Source of the DNA: Clostridium sp. UBA5530
GTDB lineage: Bacteria; Bacillota; Clostridia; Clostridiales; Clostridiaceae
Assembly (NCBI GenBank): GCA_002423705.1
Contig: DINW01000085.1
Coordinates: 121,420-136,240, forward strand
DNA length: 14,821 nucleotides
Direction of reading: 5' to 3'
Within the stretch, counting starts at the first letter, position 1. Each line of letters opens with the position of its first letter. Below, one piece after another: positions 7,474 through 14,821 of this stretch. The position numbers and the translations under genes are program-made. Below the pieces are notes generated by a model. It had not been told where the DNA came from. It made no database searches and saw nothing but the letters and a program-made list of their open reading frames with translations.

Positions 7474-7947
7474 TTATCTATTTCTTTCCTTCATTTGTCT
7501 TTCTATATCTCTTTTGTGTGCTTTTTCCAACATAGCATCACGCTTATCATAGTTTTTCTTACCCTTTGCTACTCCTAGGGCTACCTTAACCATTCCATTC
7601 TTTAAGTATAAGGATAAAGGTACTAAAGTATATCCATCCTGAGTTGTAGCACCTACAAGTTTTGCTATCTCCATTTTGTGAAGAAGGAGCTTACGCTTTC
7701 TCAAAGGATCTACATTATATATATTGCCCTGTTCATAGGGACTAATATGCATGTTATTTACAAAGATTTCTCCATTATACACATCAGCATAGCTATCCTT
7801 TAGGTTTGCTCTGCCATTTCTGATGGATTTAACCTCTGTACCAACTAGTGCTATGCCAGCCTCATAAACTTCTTCTATAAAGTAATCATGCCTTGCTTTT
7901 CTGTTCTCTGCTAAAGTCTTGTTGTTCTTGGCTCCTGTTTTAGCCAT
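7474..7947 (-). CDS. smpB: SsrA-binding protein SmpB
   Basis: This 157-residue RNA-binding protein binds the tRNA-like part of tmRNA and brings it to stalled ribosomes. Family signatures are GTEVKSIRNGRANLKDSYA, the HISPYEQGN stretch, and the basic C-terminal tail (GKKNYDKRD ... ERQMKERNR) that enters the decoding centre. The chosen start (MAKTGAKNNK) follows TCACCTC/GAGGTGA at 7953-7959 with 5 bases between. A longer in-frame start at 8010 is rejected because it lies upstream of the predicted transcription start and would add a non-homologous extension. It has its own promoter and sits just upstream of ssrA in the same direction. Many Firmicutes have rnr (RNase R) before smpB; here a transaldolase unit precedes it. 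Confidence 0.97.
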   Translation of the reverse strand: MAKTGAKNNKTLAENRKARHDYFIEEVYEAGIALVGTEVKSIRNGRANLKDSYADVYNGEIFVNNMHISPYEQGNIYNVDPLRKRKLLLHKMEIAKLVGATTQDGYTLVPLSLYLKNGMVKVALGVAKGKKNYDKRDAMLEKAHKRDIERQMKERNR

Positions 7948-7978
7948 GTATATCACCTCAATATATCTGTGGTACTTT

Positions 7979-8007
7979 ATTATATTATATTTTATCATAC
8001 TGTGCAA
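7979..8007 (-). promoter_or_regulatory. Promoter of smpB
   Basis: On the minus strand, TTGCAC (8007-8002) and TATAAT (7984-7979) are exactly 17 bases apart. Transcription would start near 7972, giving a leader of about 25 bases. Confidence 0.75.
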
Positions 8008-8046
8008 CATTAATACAGTTAAAACTTCTCATAAGAATAATTCAAT

Positions 8047-8076
8047 AAAGGACCCATGACAACTCATGAGTCCTTT
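8047..8076 (-). terminator. Terminator of the transaldolase gene
   Basis: Arms 8047-8059 and 8064-8076 form a 12-bp stem with one mismatch and a 4-base loop, 15 bases after the transaldolase stop. The minus-strand 3' side ends in CCTTTATTG, giving a short T-rich tail. Confidence 0.8.
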
Positions 8077-8091
8077 GATGTTAAAAAATCA

Positions 8092-8739
8092 TTATTTATT
8101 TGGAACGGTTTCCCAATCCTTTAGGAATCTTTCTATTCCTGCATCTGTTAATGGATGCTTAGTCATTTGAAGAATTACATTGTATGGAACTGTAGCTATA
8201 TGAGCTCCTGCTCTTGCTGCCTTAGTTACGTGAATTGGGCTTCTTGTGCTAGCAGCTATGATTTCAGTTTCAATTCCGTGGATTTCAAATATATCAACGA
8301 TTTCTTCTATTAGGCTCATGCCTTCCATACCGATGTCATCAAGACGTCCTAAGAATGGGCTTACATAAGTAGCTCCAGCTCTTGCTGCAAGTAATGCTTG
8401 AGCAGCAGAGAATATTAAAGTTACATTTGTTTTTATTCCTTTAGAAGAAAGGATCTTTGTAGCTTTAAGACCTTCAACTGTCATTGGAAGTTTTATAACT
8501 ATGTTCTTGTGGATTTTAACAAGCTCTTCTGCTTCCTTTACCATTCCTTCTGATTCAAGGCTTATAACCTCTGCACTTATTGGTCCGTCTACTATGTTTG
8601 CTATCTCTGTTATAACTTCCTTAAAGTCTCTTCCTGATTTAGCTATTAGAGATGGATTTGTAGTTACTCCACATATTACTCCCATGTCATTAGCTTTTTT
8701 AATTTCCTCAACTATAGCTGTGTCAATAAATAGCTTCAT
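8092..8739 (-). CDS. Transaldolase (TalC/FSA-type small subunit)
   Basis: This 215-residue TIM-barrel aldolase is of the short transaldolase/fructose-6-phosphate aldolase family. It moves a dihydroxyacetone unit between sugar phosphates in the non-oxidative pentose phosphate pathway. K83 (in VIKLPMT) is the Schiff-base lysine and D6 (in KLFIDTA) matches the conserved acid. Two residues that separate the subfamilies favour transaldolase over FSA-type aldolase: E57 in AEVIS, where FSA has glutamine, and F129 in SPFLGR, where FSA has tyrosine. The start MKLFID follows GGAAGGG (8745-8751) with 5 bases between. A start seven codons earlier would bury the ribosome binding site in the gene. It has its own promoter and terminator, but lies right after a transketolase/PTS operon in the same direction, which fits a shared pathway. 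Confidence 0.93.
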   Translation of the reverse strand: MKLFIDTAIVEEIKKANDMGVICGVTTNPSLIAKSGRDFKEVITEIANIVDGPISAEVISLESEGMVKEAEELVKIHKNIVIKLPMTVEGLKATKILSSKGIKTNVTLIFSAAQALLAARAGATYVSPFLGRLDDIGMEGMSLIEEIVDIFEIHGIETEIIAASTRSPIHVTKAARAGAHIATVPYNVILQMTKHPLTDAGIERFLKDWETVPNK

Positions 8740-8772
8740 TTTATCCCTTCCTTTATACAAAATTTCATTTTC

Positions 8773-8781
8773 ATTATATCA
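8773..8781 (-). promoter_or_regulatory. Extended -10 promoter of the transaldolase gene
   Basis: The minus strand reads TGATATAAT, a perfect extended -10 box; the -35 region (TGTTAA at 17 bases) is weak. Transcription would start near 8766, about 27 bases before the ATG. The rest of the 187 bases up to the PTS terminator holds no gene; I see only AT-rich sequence there. Confidence 0.65.
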
Positions 8782-8926
8782 TTAATGAATTTGTTTTAAC
8801 AGTTTAACTAATTGTATTTTTATATATATTTTCATAAGTTTTTATCCTAATAAATACTGGTTTATCCTTTGTACTTTACCAAGTTTATCTATAAGTCAGT
8901 CACTCTATCCTAAAATTAAAATGAAT

Positions 8927-8953
8927 AGGGGGGAGTTTTAATCCTCGCCCCCT
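8927..8953. terminator. Terminator of the transketolase/PTS operon
   Basis: AGGGGGGAG (8927-8935) pairs with CTCGCCCCCT (8944-8953), giving 9 bp with one bulged base and an 8-base loop, 20 bases after the EIIC stop codon. The minus-strand transcript continues into an A/T-rich stretch with four-T runs. Confidence 0.75.
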
Positions 8954-8973
8954 TAAATATTTCTTCATATCTA

Positions 8974-10233
8974 CTATCTTACAAATTGTATTACTTTTCC
9001 TATAAGTATTCCCCATACTCCGAAGTCTGCATCACTGAAGGTTGATCCAGCGAATCCTAGTCCACCTAGAACTGGCATTAGTAAAGCTGGTAAGAAAGTT
9101 ATCAATAGACCTTGTGCAAAGGCACCTATTATAGCTCCTCTTCTTCCTCCTGTAGCATTACCGAATACACCTGCTGTAGCTCCACAGAAGAAGTGTGGTA
9201 CAACTCCTGGAAGTATTGCTGGAGCTCCTAAAGCTATTAGGATGAATAGTCCTACTACTCCACCAGCGAAGCTTGATAAGAATCCGATAAGCACTGCATT
9301 TGGTGCATATGGGAAAACTACTGGACAGTCTAGTGCTGGTTTAGCATTTGGAACTAGCTTCATAGCTATTCCTCTGAATGCTGGTACTATTTCAGCAAGG
9401 ATTAATCTAACACCTGCAAGTATTACATAAACTCCACCTGCAAAAGTTATTGCTTGAATTAATGCGAATACTACAAAGTTCTGTCCACCGCTTAATTCAG
9501 CTTCTATGAAAGTTTGACCTGCTGCAAAAGCAACTATCATGTAAAGTATTGCCATAGTTAAACTGATTGCAACGGATGTATCTCTTAAGAATGTTAAGCT
9601 TTGAGGGAAGTCTATTTCCTCTGTAGACTTAGATCCTTTTCCAACTAACTTTCCAACCCAAGCAGATAGTATATATCCTACAGTTCCGAAGTGACCGAAG
9701 GCAACATCATCTACTCCAGTTATCTTTTTCATAGTTGGCTGTGCTAATGCAGGCATTACTGCCATTATTAAACCTAGTAATAAAGCTCCCATTATTACTA
9801 ATGGTGTTCCAGTGATTCCACCTGCTACAAATATAGCAGCTATCATACAAGCCATGTATAAAGTGTGGTGTCCTGTTAAGAAGATGTACTTTAGCTTAGT
9901 AAATCTTGCAATTAATATGTTTACTAACATACCAAATGCCATTATAAGTGCAGTTTGTGTACCAAGATCCTTTAGTGCCACTCCAACGATTGCTTCGTTG
10001 TTTGGTACTATTCCTTGGATTCCAAAACCATGCTCGAACATAGTTCCAAATGGAGTAAGGGATCCTGTAACTATTGCAGCTCCTCCACTTAGTACCAAGA
10101 AGCCCATGATGGTCTTGATTGTTCCTGTTACTGTCTCTGACGCTGATTTCTTTTGAAGTAATAATCCTATAAGTGCTACTAAGCCAACCAATATAGCCGG
10201 TGTGCTTAAGACGTCAACTAAAAAGTCTAACAT
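8974..10233 (-). CDS. PTS sugar transporter EIIC, UlaA/SgaT (ascorbate-type) family
   Basis: This 419-residue integral membrane protein is the sugar channel of a phosphotransferase system. It moves the sugar across the membrane while EIIB phosphorylates it. Almost its whole length is hydrophobic helices. Stretches shared with UlaA include GTIKTIMGF (near 37-45), FLTGHHTLY, GHFGTVGY, a LDCPVVFPYAPNAV loop and PGVVPHFFCGATAGVFGN near the C-terminus. It is somewhat shorter than E. coli UlaA. CTTCCT (10241-10246; AGGAAG in the transcript) lies 7 bases before the ATG, and the gene starts 27 bases after EIIB. Family membership is clear, but substrate is not: the operon has no ascorbate-pathway genes (lactonase, decarboxylase, epimerase), so a different sugar is likely. 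Confidence 0.92.
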   Translation of the reverse strand: MLDFLVDVLSTPAILVGLVALIGLLLQKKSASETVTGTIKTIMGFLVLSGGAAIVTGSLTPFGTMFEHGFGIQGIVPNNEAIVGVALKDLGTQTALIMAFGMLVNILIARFTKLKYIFLTGHHTLYMACMIAAIFVAGGITGTPLVIMGALLLGLIMAVMPALAQPTMKKITGVDDVAFGHFGTVGYILSAWVGKLVGKGSKSTEEIDFPQSLTFLRDTSVAISLTMAILYMIVAFAAGQTFIEAELSGGQNFVVFALIQAITFAGGVYVILAGVRLILAEIVPAFRGIAMKLVPNAKPALDCPVVFPYAPNAVLIGFLSSFAGGVVGLFILIALGAPAILPGVVPHFFCGATAGVFGNATGGRRGAIIGAFAQGLLITFLPALLMPVLGGLGFAGSTFSDADFGVWGILIGKVIQFVR

Positions 10234-10260
10234 TGATCATCTTCCTTTCTTTAATTAATA

Positions 10261-10545
10261 TTAGATAAGTCCTTTTTTCTCTAAAGCTTCCTTTAGCTTT
10301 GTCTTTAGTTCATTTATGTCTATCATGTTGTTTAGAGAAACAACTTCTCCACCTAAGTTAGTTAATTGTACCGCAATGTCTCTAGTTCCTACATATATGT
10401 CTGATGGCATTCCCTTAGCAGAAGATAAATCAGCATGGTTAACCTCTACTCCATTTACTCCCAGTTCAGTTAATACCTTCTTGATGTTCATTTCAATCAT
10501 AAAGCTACTTCCAAGTCCACTTCCACAGCATACTAATATTTTCAT
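10261..10545 (-). CDS. PTS EIIB component, ascorbate/GAT type
   Basis: This 94-residue cytoplasmic protein carries the phosphate from EIIA to the sugar. The N-terminal strand and phosphate loop read KILVCCGSGLGSS. By comparison with UlaB (VCGNGQGSS), the phosphorylated cysteine is C7, and C6 is an extra neighbour. Length is typical for a free-standing EIIB. A consensus AGGAGG (10555-10560) lies 9 bases before the ATG, and only 20 bases separate it from the EIIA stop. It lies between EIIA and EIIC, so the three parts make one complete EII complex. Confidence 0.93.
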   Translation of the reverse strand: MKILVCCGSGLGSSFMIEMNIKKVLTELGVNGVEVNHADLSSAKGMPSDIYVGTRDIAVQLTNLGGEVVSLNNMIDINELKTKLKEALEKKGLI

Positions 10546-10565
10546 AATTCTATTCCTCCTAGTTC

Positions 10566-11015
10566 TTATATTTCATATTTGTTTGTTATATTTAGAATTT
10601 GTTCTTTGTTACTTGCTTTAAATATTTCACCCATGGCTTCATTGTCCATAAATAGTTCCATAAGGTGAGACAAGGTACTCATATGACTAGTATTATCTGC
10701 TGCTGCTAATGTAACTACTAGAGTAACAGGATCATTTAAATCACTGCCGAACTCCACTGGAGTTTCTAGAGTCAACATACTCATTGATGTTTTATTCACA
10801 CCATCTTCTGGTCTTGCATGGGACAATACTATACCAGGGGCTATTACCATGTAAGGTCCTAGTTCTGCAAAGTTTTTTAAGATAGCATCTTCGTAACTTT
10901 CATTTACTGCCTTCACATTTAAAAGAAGATTTACCCCTTCATGAATAGCTTCTTGCCAAGTTTTACAATCAGCTTTTACTTTTACAACTTCTTCAGTAAT
11001 TAATGTATTTGACAT
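10566..11015 (-). CDS. PTS EIIA component, mannitol/fructose (EIIA-2) type
   Basis: This 149-residue cytoplasmic phosphocarrier takes phosphate from HPr and passes it to EIIB. The active site is H66 in VLSHARPEDGV, preceded by the family stretch GPYMVIAPGI. AGAGGA (11021-11026) sits 5 bases before the ATG. The protein aligns along its whole length with the C-terminal EIIA domain of the operon's own activator (shared GPYxVIAPGI, HAR, NDPV, NKYxI), so the two are paralogues. It follows the transketolase pair after a 121-base gap holding a hairpin. Confidence 0.92.
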   Translation of the reverse strand: MSNTLITEEVVKVKADCKTWQEAIHEGVNLLLNVKAVNESYEDAILKNFAELGPYMVIAPGIVLSHARPEDGVNKTSMSMLTLETPVEFGSDLNDPVTLVVTLAAADNTSHMSTLSHLMELFMDNEAMGEIFKASNKEQILNITNKYEI

Positions 11016-11064
11016 ATATATCCTCTTTCTTTATGTTTTTTTAATTGCTACCTTTAATTATATT

Positions 11065-11085
11065 ATAGGGGATGGACTCCCCTAT
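11065..11085. other. Intra-operon hairpin before EIIA
   Basis: ATAGGGGA (11065-11072) pairs with TCCCCTAT (11078-11085), giving an 8-bp stem with a 5-base loop in the 121-base gap between the transketolase C-half and EIIA. No T run follows, so it is a weak terminator at best. It could be a processing or stability element that sets the ratio of transketolase to PTS proteins. A TATAAT-like sequence overlaps its 3' side in the minus-strand direction without a matching -35 box. Confidence 0.4.
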
Positions 11086-11136
11086 TTAAATAAGCCAAAG
11101 GTATGTTCCTTTTCGAATTGAAAATGAAAAATTAAA

Positions 11137-12069
11137 CTATTTAATCTTGCAAGCTATTGCTTCTTTAGCCTTTTCTACTATGGTTTTGTAGGTCATATTG
11201 TACTTCTCCATAAGGAAGTTAAGCTTTCCTACTTCTCCAAAGTGATCCTGAACCCCTACAGCCTTTATTGGCACTGGATATTCTGAAGCTGCTGCCTCTG
11301 ATATAGCACTGTATAATCCACCTATAACATTGTGGTTTTCTGCTGTAACTGCACATTTAGTTTCCTTTAATGCTTCAATTATGCTTCCTTTATTTAAAGG
11401 CTTTATTGTGTGAACATTGATAATTTTAGCCTTTATTCCCTCTTTTTCTAATTCCTCAGCAGCCTTTACAGCTTCACTTACCATAAGACCTGAAGCGAAT
11501 ATAGTTACATCTGAACCTTCCTTTACTGTATGATTTTCAAATAGATTGAATTCATAGTCCTCTCCGTATACTCTTGGACTATCCTTTCTAACCATTCTTA
11601 AATAAACCACTCCATGGTAATTGTCTATTGCTGGTATAGCCTTCTTAAGCTCTACATCATCAGCTACATCTACTATTACCACATTAGGAATGCTTCTTAC
11701 TACTCCTATATCTTCCATACTCATATGAGTTCCACCATTTAATTGAGAAGTTACTCCTGAGTCTGTTCCTATTATCTTAACATTTTGCTTTGCATAAGAC
11801 ATGGATATAGCAATCTGATCACATATTCTTCTTGTTACAAAGGCTGTGAATGTACATATGTATGGCTTCATTCCGTAAGCACTCATTCCACTAGCCATTC
11901 CTGCCATGTTTTGCTCACTTATTCCTGCATCGAAAGCTCTTTCTGGGAACTTCCCTCTTAGTGGTAGGGTTCCATTAGCAGAAGCTAAATCCGCATCTAT
12001 AACAACTACTTTGTCGTCCTTTTCCATTAGGTTCATTAATTCATCACATAAAACTTTTCTCATTTCCAT
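11137..12069 (-). CDS. Transketolase, C-terminal subunit
   Basis: This 310-residue protein holds the pyrimidine-binding and C-terminal domains of a split transketolase. With the N-terminal subunit it transfers two-carbon units between ketoses and aldoses, using thiamine diphosphate. E52 in GISEQNMAG is the invariant glutamate that activates the cofactor. The segments TFTAFVTRR and SQLNGGTHMSMEDIG follow as in transketolases. The C-terminal domain runs from about 180 (EGSDVTIFASG). Length fits split transketolases; a single-chain enzyme is about twice as long. Start choice: AGGAGGTG (12077-12084) lies 7 bases before the ATG at 12069, better than the 13 bases for the ATG at 12063. That ribosome binding site overlaps the stop codon of the upstream half, so the subunits are probably made in equal amounts by coupled translation. 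Confidence 0.93.
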   Translation of the reverse strand: MEMRKVLCDELMNLMEKDDKVVVIDADLASANGTLPLRGKFPERAFDAGISEQNMAGMASGMSAYGMKPYICTFTAFVTRRICDQIAISMSYAKQNVKIIGTDSGVTSQLNGGTHMSMEDIGVVRSIPNVVIVDVADDVELKKAIPAIDNYHGVVYLRMVRKDSPRVYGEDYEFNLFENHTVKEGSDVTIFASGLMVSEAVKAAEELEKEGIKAKIINVHTIKPLNKGSIIEALKETKCAVTAENHNVIGGLYSAISEAAASEYPVPIKAVGVQDHFGEVGKLNFLMEKYNMTYKTIVEKAKEAIACKIK

Positions 12070-12082
12070 ATTTCCGCACCTC

Positions 12083-12904
12083 CTACTTTAATTCTTCTAG
12101 AGCTTTTTTAACTAATTCTTCAGTTAGGGCCATACTATGATTCTTAAAGCCTAGATCTTCTATAAATTTTACACCTTTACCTTTTATAGTGTTTAATACT
12201 ATCATGGTTGGCTTATCTTTGTTTTCCTTTGCTGACATTATTGCATCATATATTTCACTTATATTGTGACCATCAACACTGTATACATTCCAGCCAAAAG
12301 CTTCCCATTTCTTTTCCATTGGAGCCATGGTTATTATTTCATTTAATGGTCCATCTAATTGAAGTTTATTGTAGTCCACAAAAGCAATTAGGTTGTTTAA
12401 TTTAAAGTGACTAGCTGCTAAAGCTGCTTCCCATATTTGGCCTTCTTGGCACTCGCCATCCCCTACCATGGTGTAGATATAAGCGTCGTCCTTTAATATC
12501 TTAGATGCCTTAGCCATTCCTACTGCAGCTGAGAATCCTTGACCTAGGGAACCTGTAGTCATATCTATTCCATTAGTTCTGTTCATATCACAGTGGCTTG
12601 GTAAATTAGTATTACCTTGATTTAATGTGTAAAGCTGCTCTTCAGGGAAGTATCCTCTTTCACATAAAACTGCATATAACCCTGGACCACCATGTCCCTT
12701 AGATAGAACAAATCTATCTCTATCTTGCTTTTTAGGGTTTTCTAGATCTATATTCATAACCTTATTGTATAAAAGAACTAAAGTATCTACCTCGGATAAG
12801 CTTCCACCTACATGGCCTGTGCCAACTGTGGCTATTTCCTTTATTATTAGTGCTCTTACCTTCTTACATTTTTCTTCAAGCAGTAATATCTCTTCTTTAT
12901 TCAT
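12083..12904 (-). CDS. Transketolase, N-terminal subunit
   Basis: This 273-residue protein is the diphosphate-binding half of a split transketolase. Visible motifs are GHVGGSLS (30-37), SKGHGGPGLYAVL (68-80), TGSLGQG (117-123) and the thiamine diphosphate/magnesium motif GDG at 148-150 ending at N179 (VDYNKLQLDG). It must pair with the adjacent C-terminal subunit to be active. The ribosome binding site AAGGAGGAG (12910-12918) overlaps the TAA stop of the activator gene (12917-12919), so this gene has no room for its own promoter and is read from the activator transcript. In a PTS operon it would process pentose or heptulose phosphates made by the transporter. Confidence 0.93.
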   Translation of the reverse strand: MNKEEILLLEEKCKKVRALIIKEIATVGTGHVGGSLSEVDTLVLLYNKVMNIDLENPKKQDRDRFVLSKGHGGPGLYAVLCERGYFPEEQLYTLNQGNTNLPSHCDMNRTNGIDMTTGSLGQGFSAAVGMAKASKILKDDAYIYTMVGDGECQEGQIWEAALAASHFKLNNLIAFVDYNKLQLDGPLNEIITMAPMEKKWEAFGWNVYSVDGHNISEIYDAIMSAKENKDKPTMIVLNTIKGKGVKFIEDLGFKNHSMALTEELVKKALEELK

Positions 12905-12916
12905 ATTTTCTCCTCC

Positions 12917-14821
12917 TTATATGGAATATTTATTTATAATGTCTAATACTCTTTCCTTAGAAGCAGTGTTCATTATCTCATTTAAATCTTCACTAGTTGT
13001 GAACAATGACATTAGCTGAGATAATGCATGAAGATGATCTTCATCATTCTCCGTGGAAAAAGTTATTATTAGCTTTACTGGATCATTATACTGGTGATTA
13101 AACTTTACAGGGTATTTTAAATTTACAAGGCTCATGGCAGTTCCTTTTACTTCACTGAATAATCTAGCATGAGCCAAGGCTATTCCAGGAGCTATGACTA
13201 TATATGGACCATAGTCCTTCATGTTCTTTAAAATCTCCTCATAGTACCTTTCTGAGATGGCTCCCTTTTCTATTAAAGGCTTACAGCCCTCATATATGGC
13301 TTCCTTAGCATCTTTGCAATTAAGCTTTAGCTTTATAGTATCGCTTTTTATAAGATCTCTTAAAAGATAAGTTTTATTTTCTACTTCATTGCTATCATAA
13401 TTTCTTTTCAGTTCATATAAAAGCTCATACTTTAGTGTATCTCTATCCCTTATGGTGCAATACTTTTCCACAATACCCAGTATACGTTTCACCATTTGAG
13501 TTTCTTGAAAGGAGTTCTCCCCTTTAGGCTTTAATCCTAGTTTTTTTTCTAGGATATTGCAGTCTTTCTCTGTAAGCAATGGACTTATCTTTATATACTG
13601 ATCTTTATTAAGATCTGGTATGTCTACAGTACTTATAATATATTCATATTGTCCTTTGTTTAAGGCATCCATATTCCTGCTAGCTAAAGTATCAACTACC
13701 TCTACCTGAAATTTTTCCTTAATCTTACTAGATAACATTTTTGCCGTTCCTATGCCAGTACCACATACCAATACTACTCTAGGCTTTTGATTAAGCTTTT
13801 GGTCTAGGTTTCTCATAGCAGCAGCATAATGCATAACCACATAGGATATCTCTTGGTCATCTATGTTAGCTCCTATATATTTTTCTAAATGAATCATGGC
13901 ATTCTTCACATTATAGAATAGATGGCTATAGCTCATTTTTATATCATCAAACAGTGGATTTACCAGCTTTGATCCATACTTTATTCTATAAATACTAGGC
14001 CTTAGATGAAGTACTAAATCATCTATGATCTTTTTTTCATCCTCTCCAAAGTCTATATTGTACATTGTCTCTATATCTTCTGTGATGGTCTTTATCACAG
14101 TGTATAAATCTTTAGTCCTTCCATCATCATCTTTATATAAGTTATCATCCTTTAAAACCTTGGCTCCTAGAAGATGTATAACTATGTAGCTTTTCTCTCC
14201 CTCTGGAACTTTTACCTTAAAGTGCTTTTCCAATCTTTCTATCATATGATTAGCAGCTCTAAATTCTTCTGTATAAGTTATTACATCCTCATTAATGTTG
14301 GGTATATAAATCTCTTTATGAAGTTGAACTCTTTTAATCATTATGGCTAAATGGGTTATTAATCCACCATAGGCCTCGTCGCTAAATTCCCTTTTTAATT
14401 GGTACTCCGCTTCTCTTATAACCACATCTAAAAAATCCACATCTATATCTGAAAATAGTATATCAAATTGAAGGTTGTTAATCTTAGATTGAACCATCTT
14501 TCTAGATACATAGTTTACTAAATCTTCTGAGGACATGGTTTCGGAAGTTATGTCTATGATTGCCTTTCTTTTGTCTATCTCTTTTCCATCAACTTTTATC
14601 CCAACTCTAGGTTTTCTTATAAGGTTTATGTTTCTCTTCTTTAGCCAATTTTCAATATCGTTTATTTCTTTTAATACAGTGTTTCTAGAGATACATAAAG
14701 TGTCTTCAAAATAAGACATGTTTATGGGTTTATTGCTTTGTAAGAGCTTTACCACCATAAACTCAAATCTTTCTTCCTTGGAGTATATATATTTATAAGG
14801 AGTATACTCTCCTGCAAATTC
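12917..14821 (-). CDS. PRD-containing transcriptional activator, MtlR/LicR type (5' end outside window)
   Basis: The reading frame is open for 21 codons upstream of the ATG at 14758 up to the window edge. The extra sequence (containing YSKEERFEFM) looks like normal activator N-terminus, so the true start lies beyond 14821. Numbered from that ATG, the protein has an Mga/DeoR-type helix-turn-helix (about 12-55), two PTS regulation domains with histidines H136, H195, H251 and H310, an EIIB-like domain with C332 in VCGTGIG, and an EIIA domain with H530 in LAHAR. This is the layout of LicR/MtlR activators, which sense sugar uptake by being phosphorylated by PTS proteins; there is no RNA-binding antiterminator domain. 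Being first in the operon, it probably controls its own expression together with the transketolase and PTS genes. Confidence 0.9.
   Translation of the reverse strand, partial: EFAGEYTPYKYIYSKEERFEFMVVKLLQSNKPINMSYFEDTLCISRNTVLKEINDIENWLKKRNINLIRKPRVGIKVDGKEIDKRKAIIDITSETMSSEDLVNYVSRKMVQSKINNLQFDILFSDIDVDFLDVVIREAEYQLKREFSDEAYGGLITHLAIMIKRVQLHKEIYIPNINEDVITYTEEFRAANHMIERLEKHFKVKVPEGEKSYIVIHLLGAKVLKDDNLYKDDDGRTKDLYTVIKTITEDIETMYNIDFGEDEKKIIDDLVLHLRPSIYRIKYGSKLVNPLFDDIKMSYSHLFYNVKNAMIHLEKYIGANIDDQEISYVVMHYAAAMRNLDQKLNQKPRVVLVCGTGIGTAKMLSSKIKEKFQVEVVDTLASRNMDALNKGQYEYIISTVDIPDLNKDQYIKISPLLTEKDCNILEKKLGLKPKGENSFQETQMVKRILGIVEKYCTIRDRDTLKYELLYELKRNYDSNEVENKTYLLRDLIKSDTIKLKLNCKDAKEAIYEGCKPLIEKGAISERYYEEILKNMKDYGPYIVIAPGIALAHARLFSEVKGTAMSLVNLKYPVKFNHQYNDPVKLIITFSTENDEDHLHALSQLMSLFTTSEDLNEIMNTASKERVLDIINKYSI

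Noticed and set aside
7948..8010. Longer N-terminus for SmpB starting at 8010
   Set aside because: The extension covers the smpB promoter boxes and has no family match; the start at 7947 has a good ribosome binding site.
8740..8760. Transaldolase start seven codons upstream
   Set aside because: It would place the GGAAGGG ribosome binding site inside the coding region; all family members begin near MKLFID.
8501..8785. Plus-strand open frames opposite the transaldolase, EIIC and EIIB genes
   Set aside because: They are mirror frames of well-supported genes, with no ribosome binding sites and no recognisable protein features.
11016..11136. Riboswitch or RNA antiterminator site before EIIA
   Set aside because: Only a short simple hairpin is present, and the activator lacks an RNA-binding antiterminator domain.
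1..14821. CRISPR array, insertion sequence, integrase, tRNA or rRNA gene
   Set aside because: I saw no spaced direct repeats, transposase or integrase motifs, or rRNA sequence; the only tRNA-like element is the tmRNA.

Overview
The window looks like chromosomal DNA from a cluster I Clostridium. It is very AT-rich, with strong AGGAGG-type ribosome binding sites and Gram-positive -10/-35 promoters. The tmRNA encodes the tag AEDNFALAA, which I recall as the C. perfringens tag. Species-level assignment is an inference.

Left part (1-6800): a self-contained restriction-modification (RM) locus. A rightward gene encodes a three-part protein: an N-terminal XRE-type helix-turn-helix, a phospholipase D (PLD)-fold nuclease of the NgoFVII/BfiI kind, and a probable B3-like DNA-binding tail. 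Converging on it from the right is a two-gene operon for large N6-adenine methyltransferases, one PglX/type IIG-like (NPPF) and one Eco57I/Alw26I-like (NPPW). They overlap by 8 bases. Neither shows a recognisable nuclease domain, so the PLD protein is the natural cutting partner. Two different methyltransferases suggest an asymmetric target with one enzyme per strand, as in BfiI. The nuclease gene has its own palindromic operator over its start of transcription, and a second, near-identical site is cut off at the window's left edge. A symmetric hairpin separates the two converging transcription units.

Middle (6850-8740): housekeeping genes on the minus strand. These are two stacked, sequence-related terminators, the ssrA tmRNA, smpB (its tmRNA partner) and a transaldolase with its own promoter and terminator. 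The RM locus lies directly beyond the 3' end of the tmRNA gene, a classic island integration site, and is visibly more AT-rich than the genes to its right.

Right part (8920-14821): a minus-strand sugar operon. In transcription order it holds a PRD-type activator (its 5' end runs off the window), transketolase N- and C-terminal halves, PTS EIIA, EIIB and a UlaA/SgaT-family EIIC, ending in a hairpin terminator. The transaldolase follows as a separate unit. No dehydrogenase, isomerase, kinase or lactonase is present. The PTS may therefore deliver a phosphosugar that enters the non-oxidative pentose phosphate pathway directly; this is inference.
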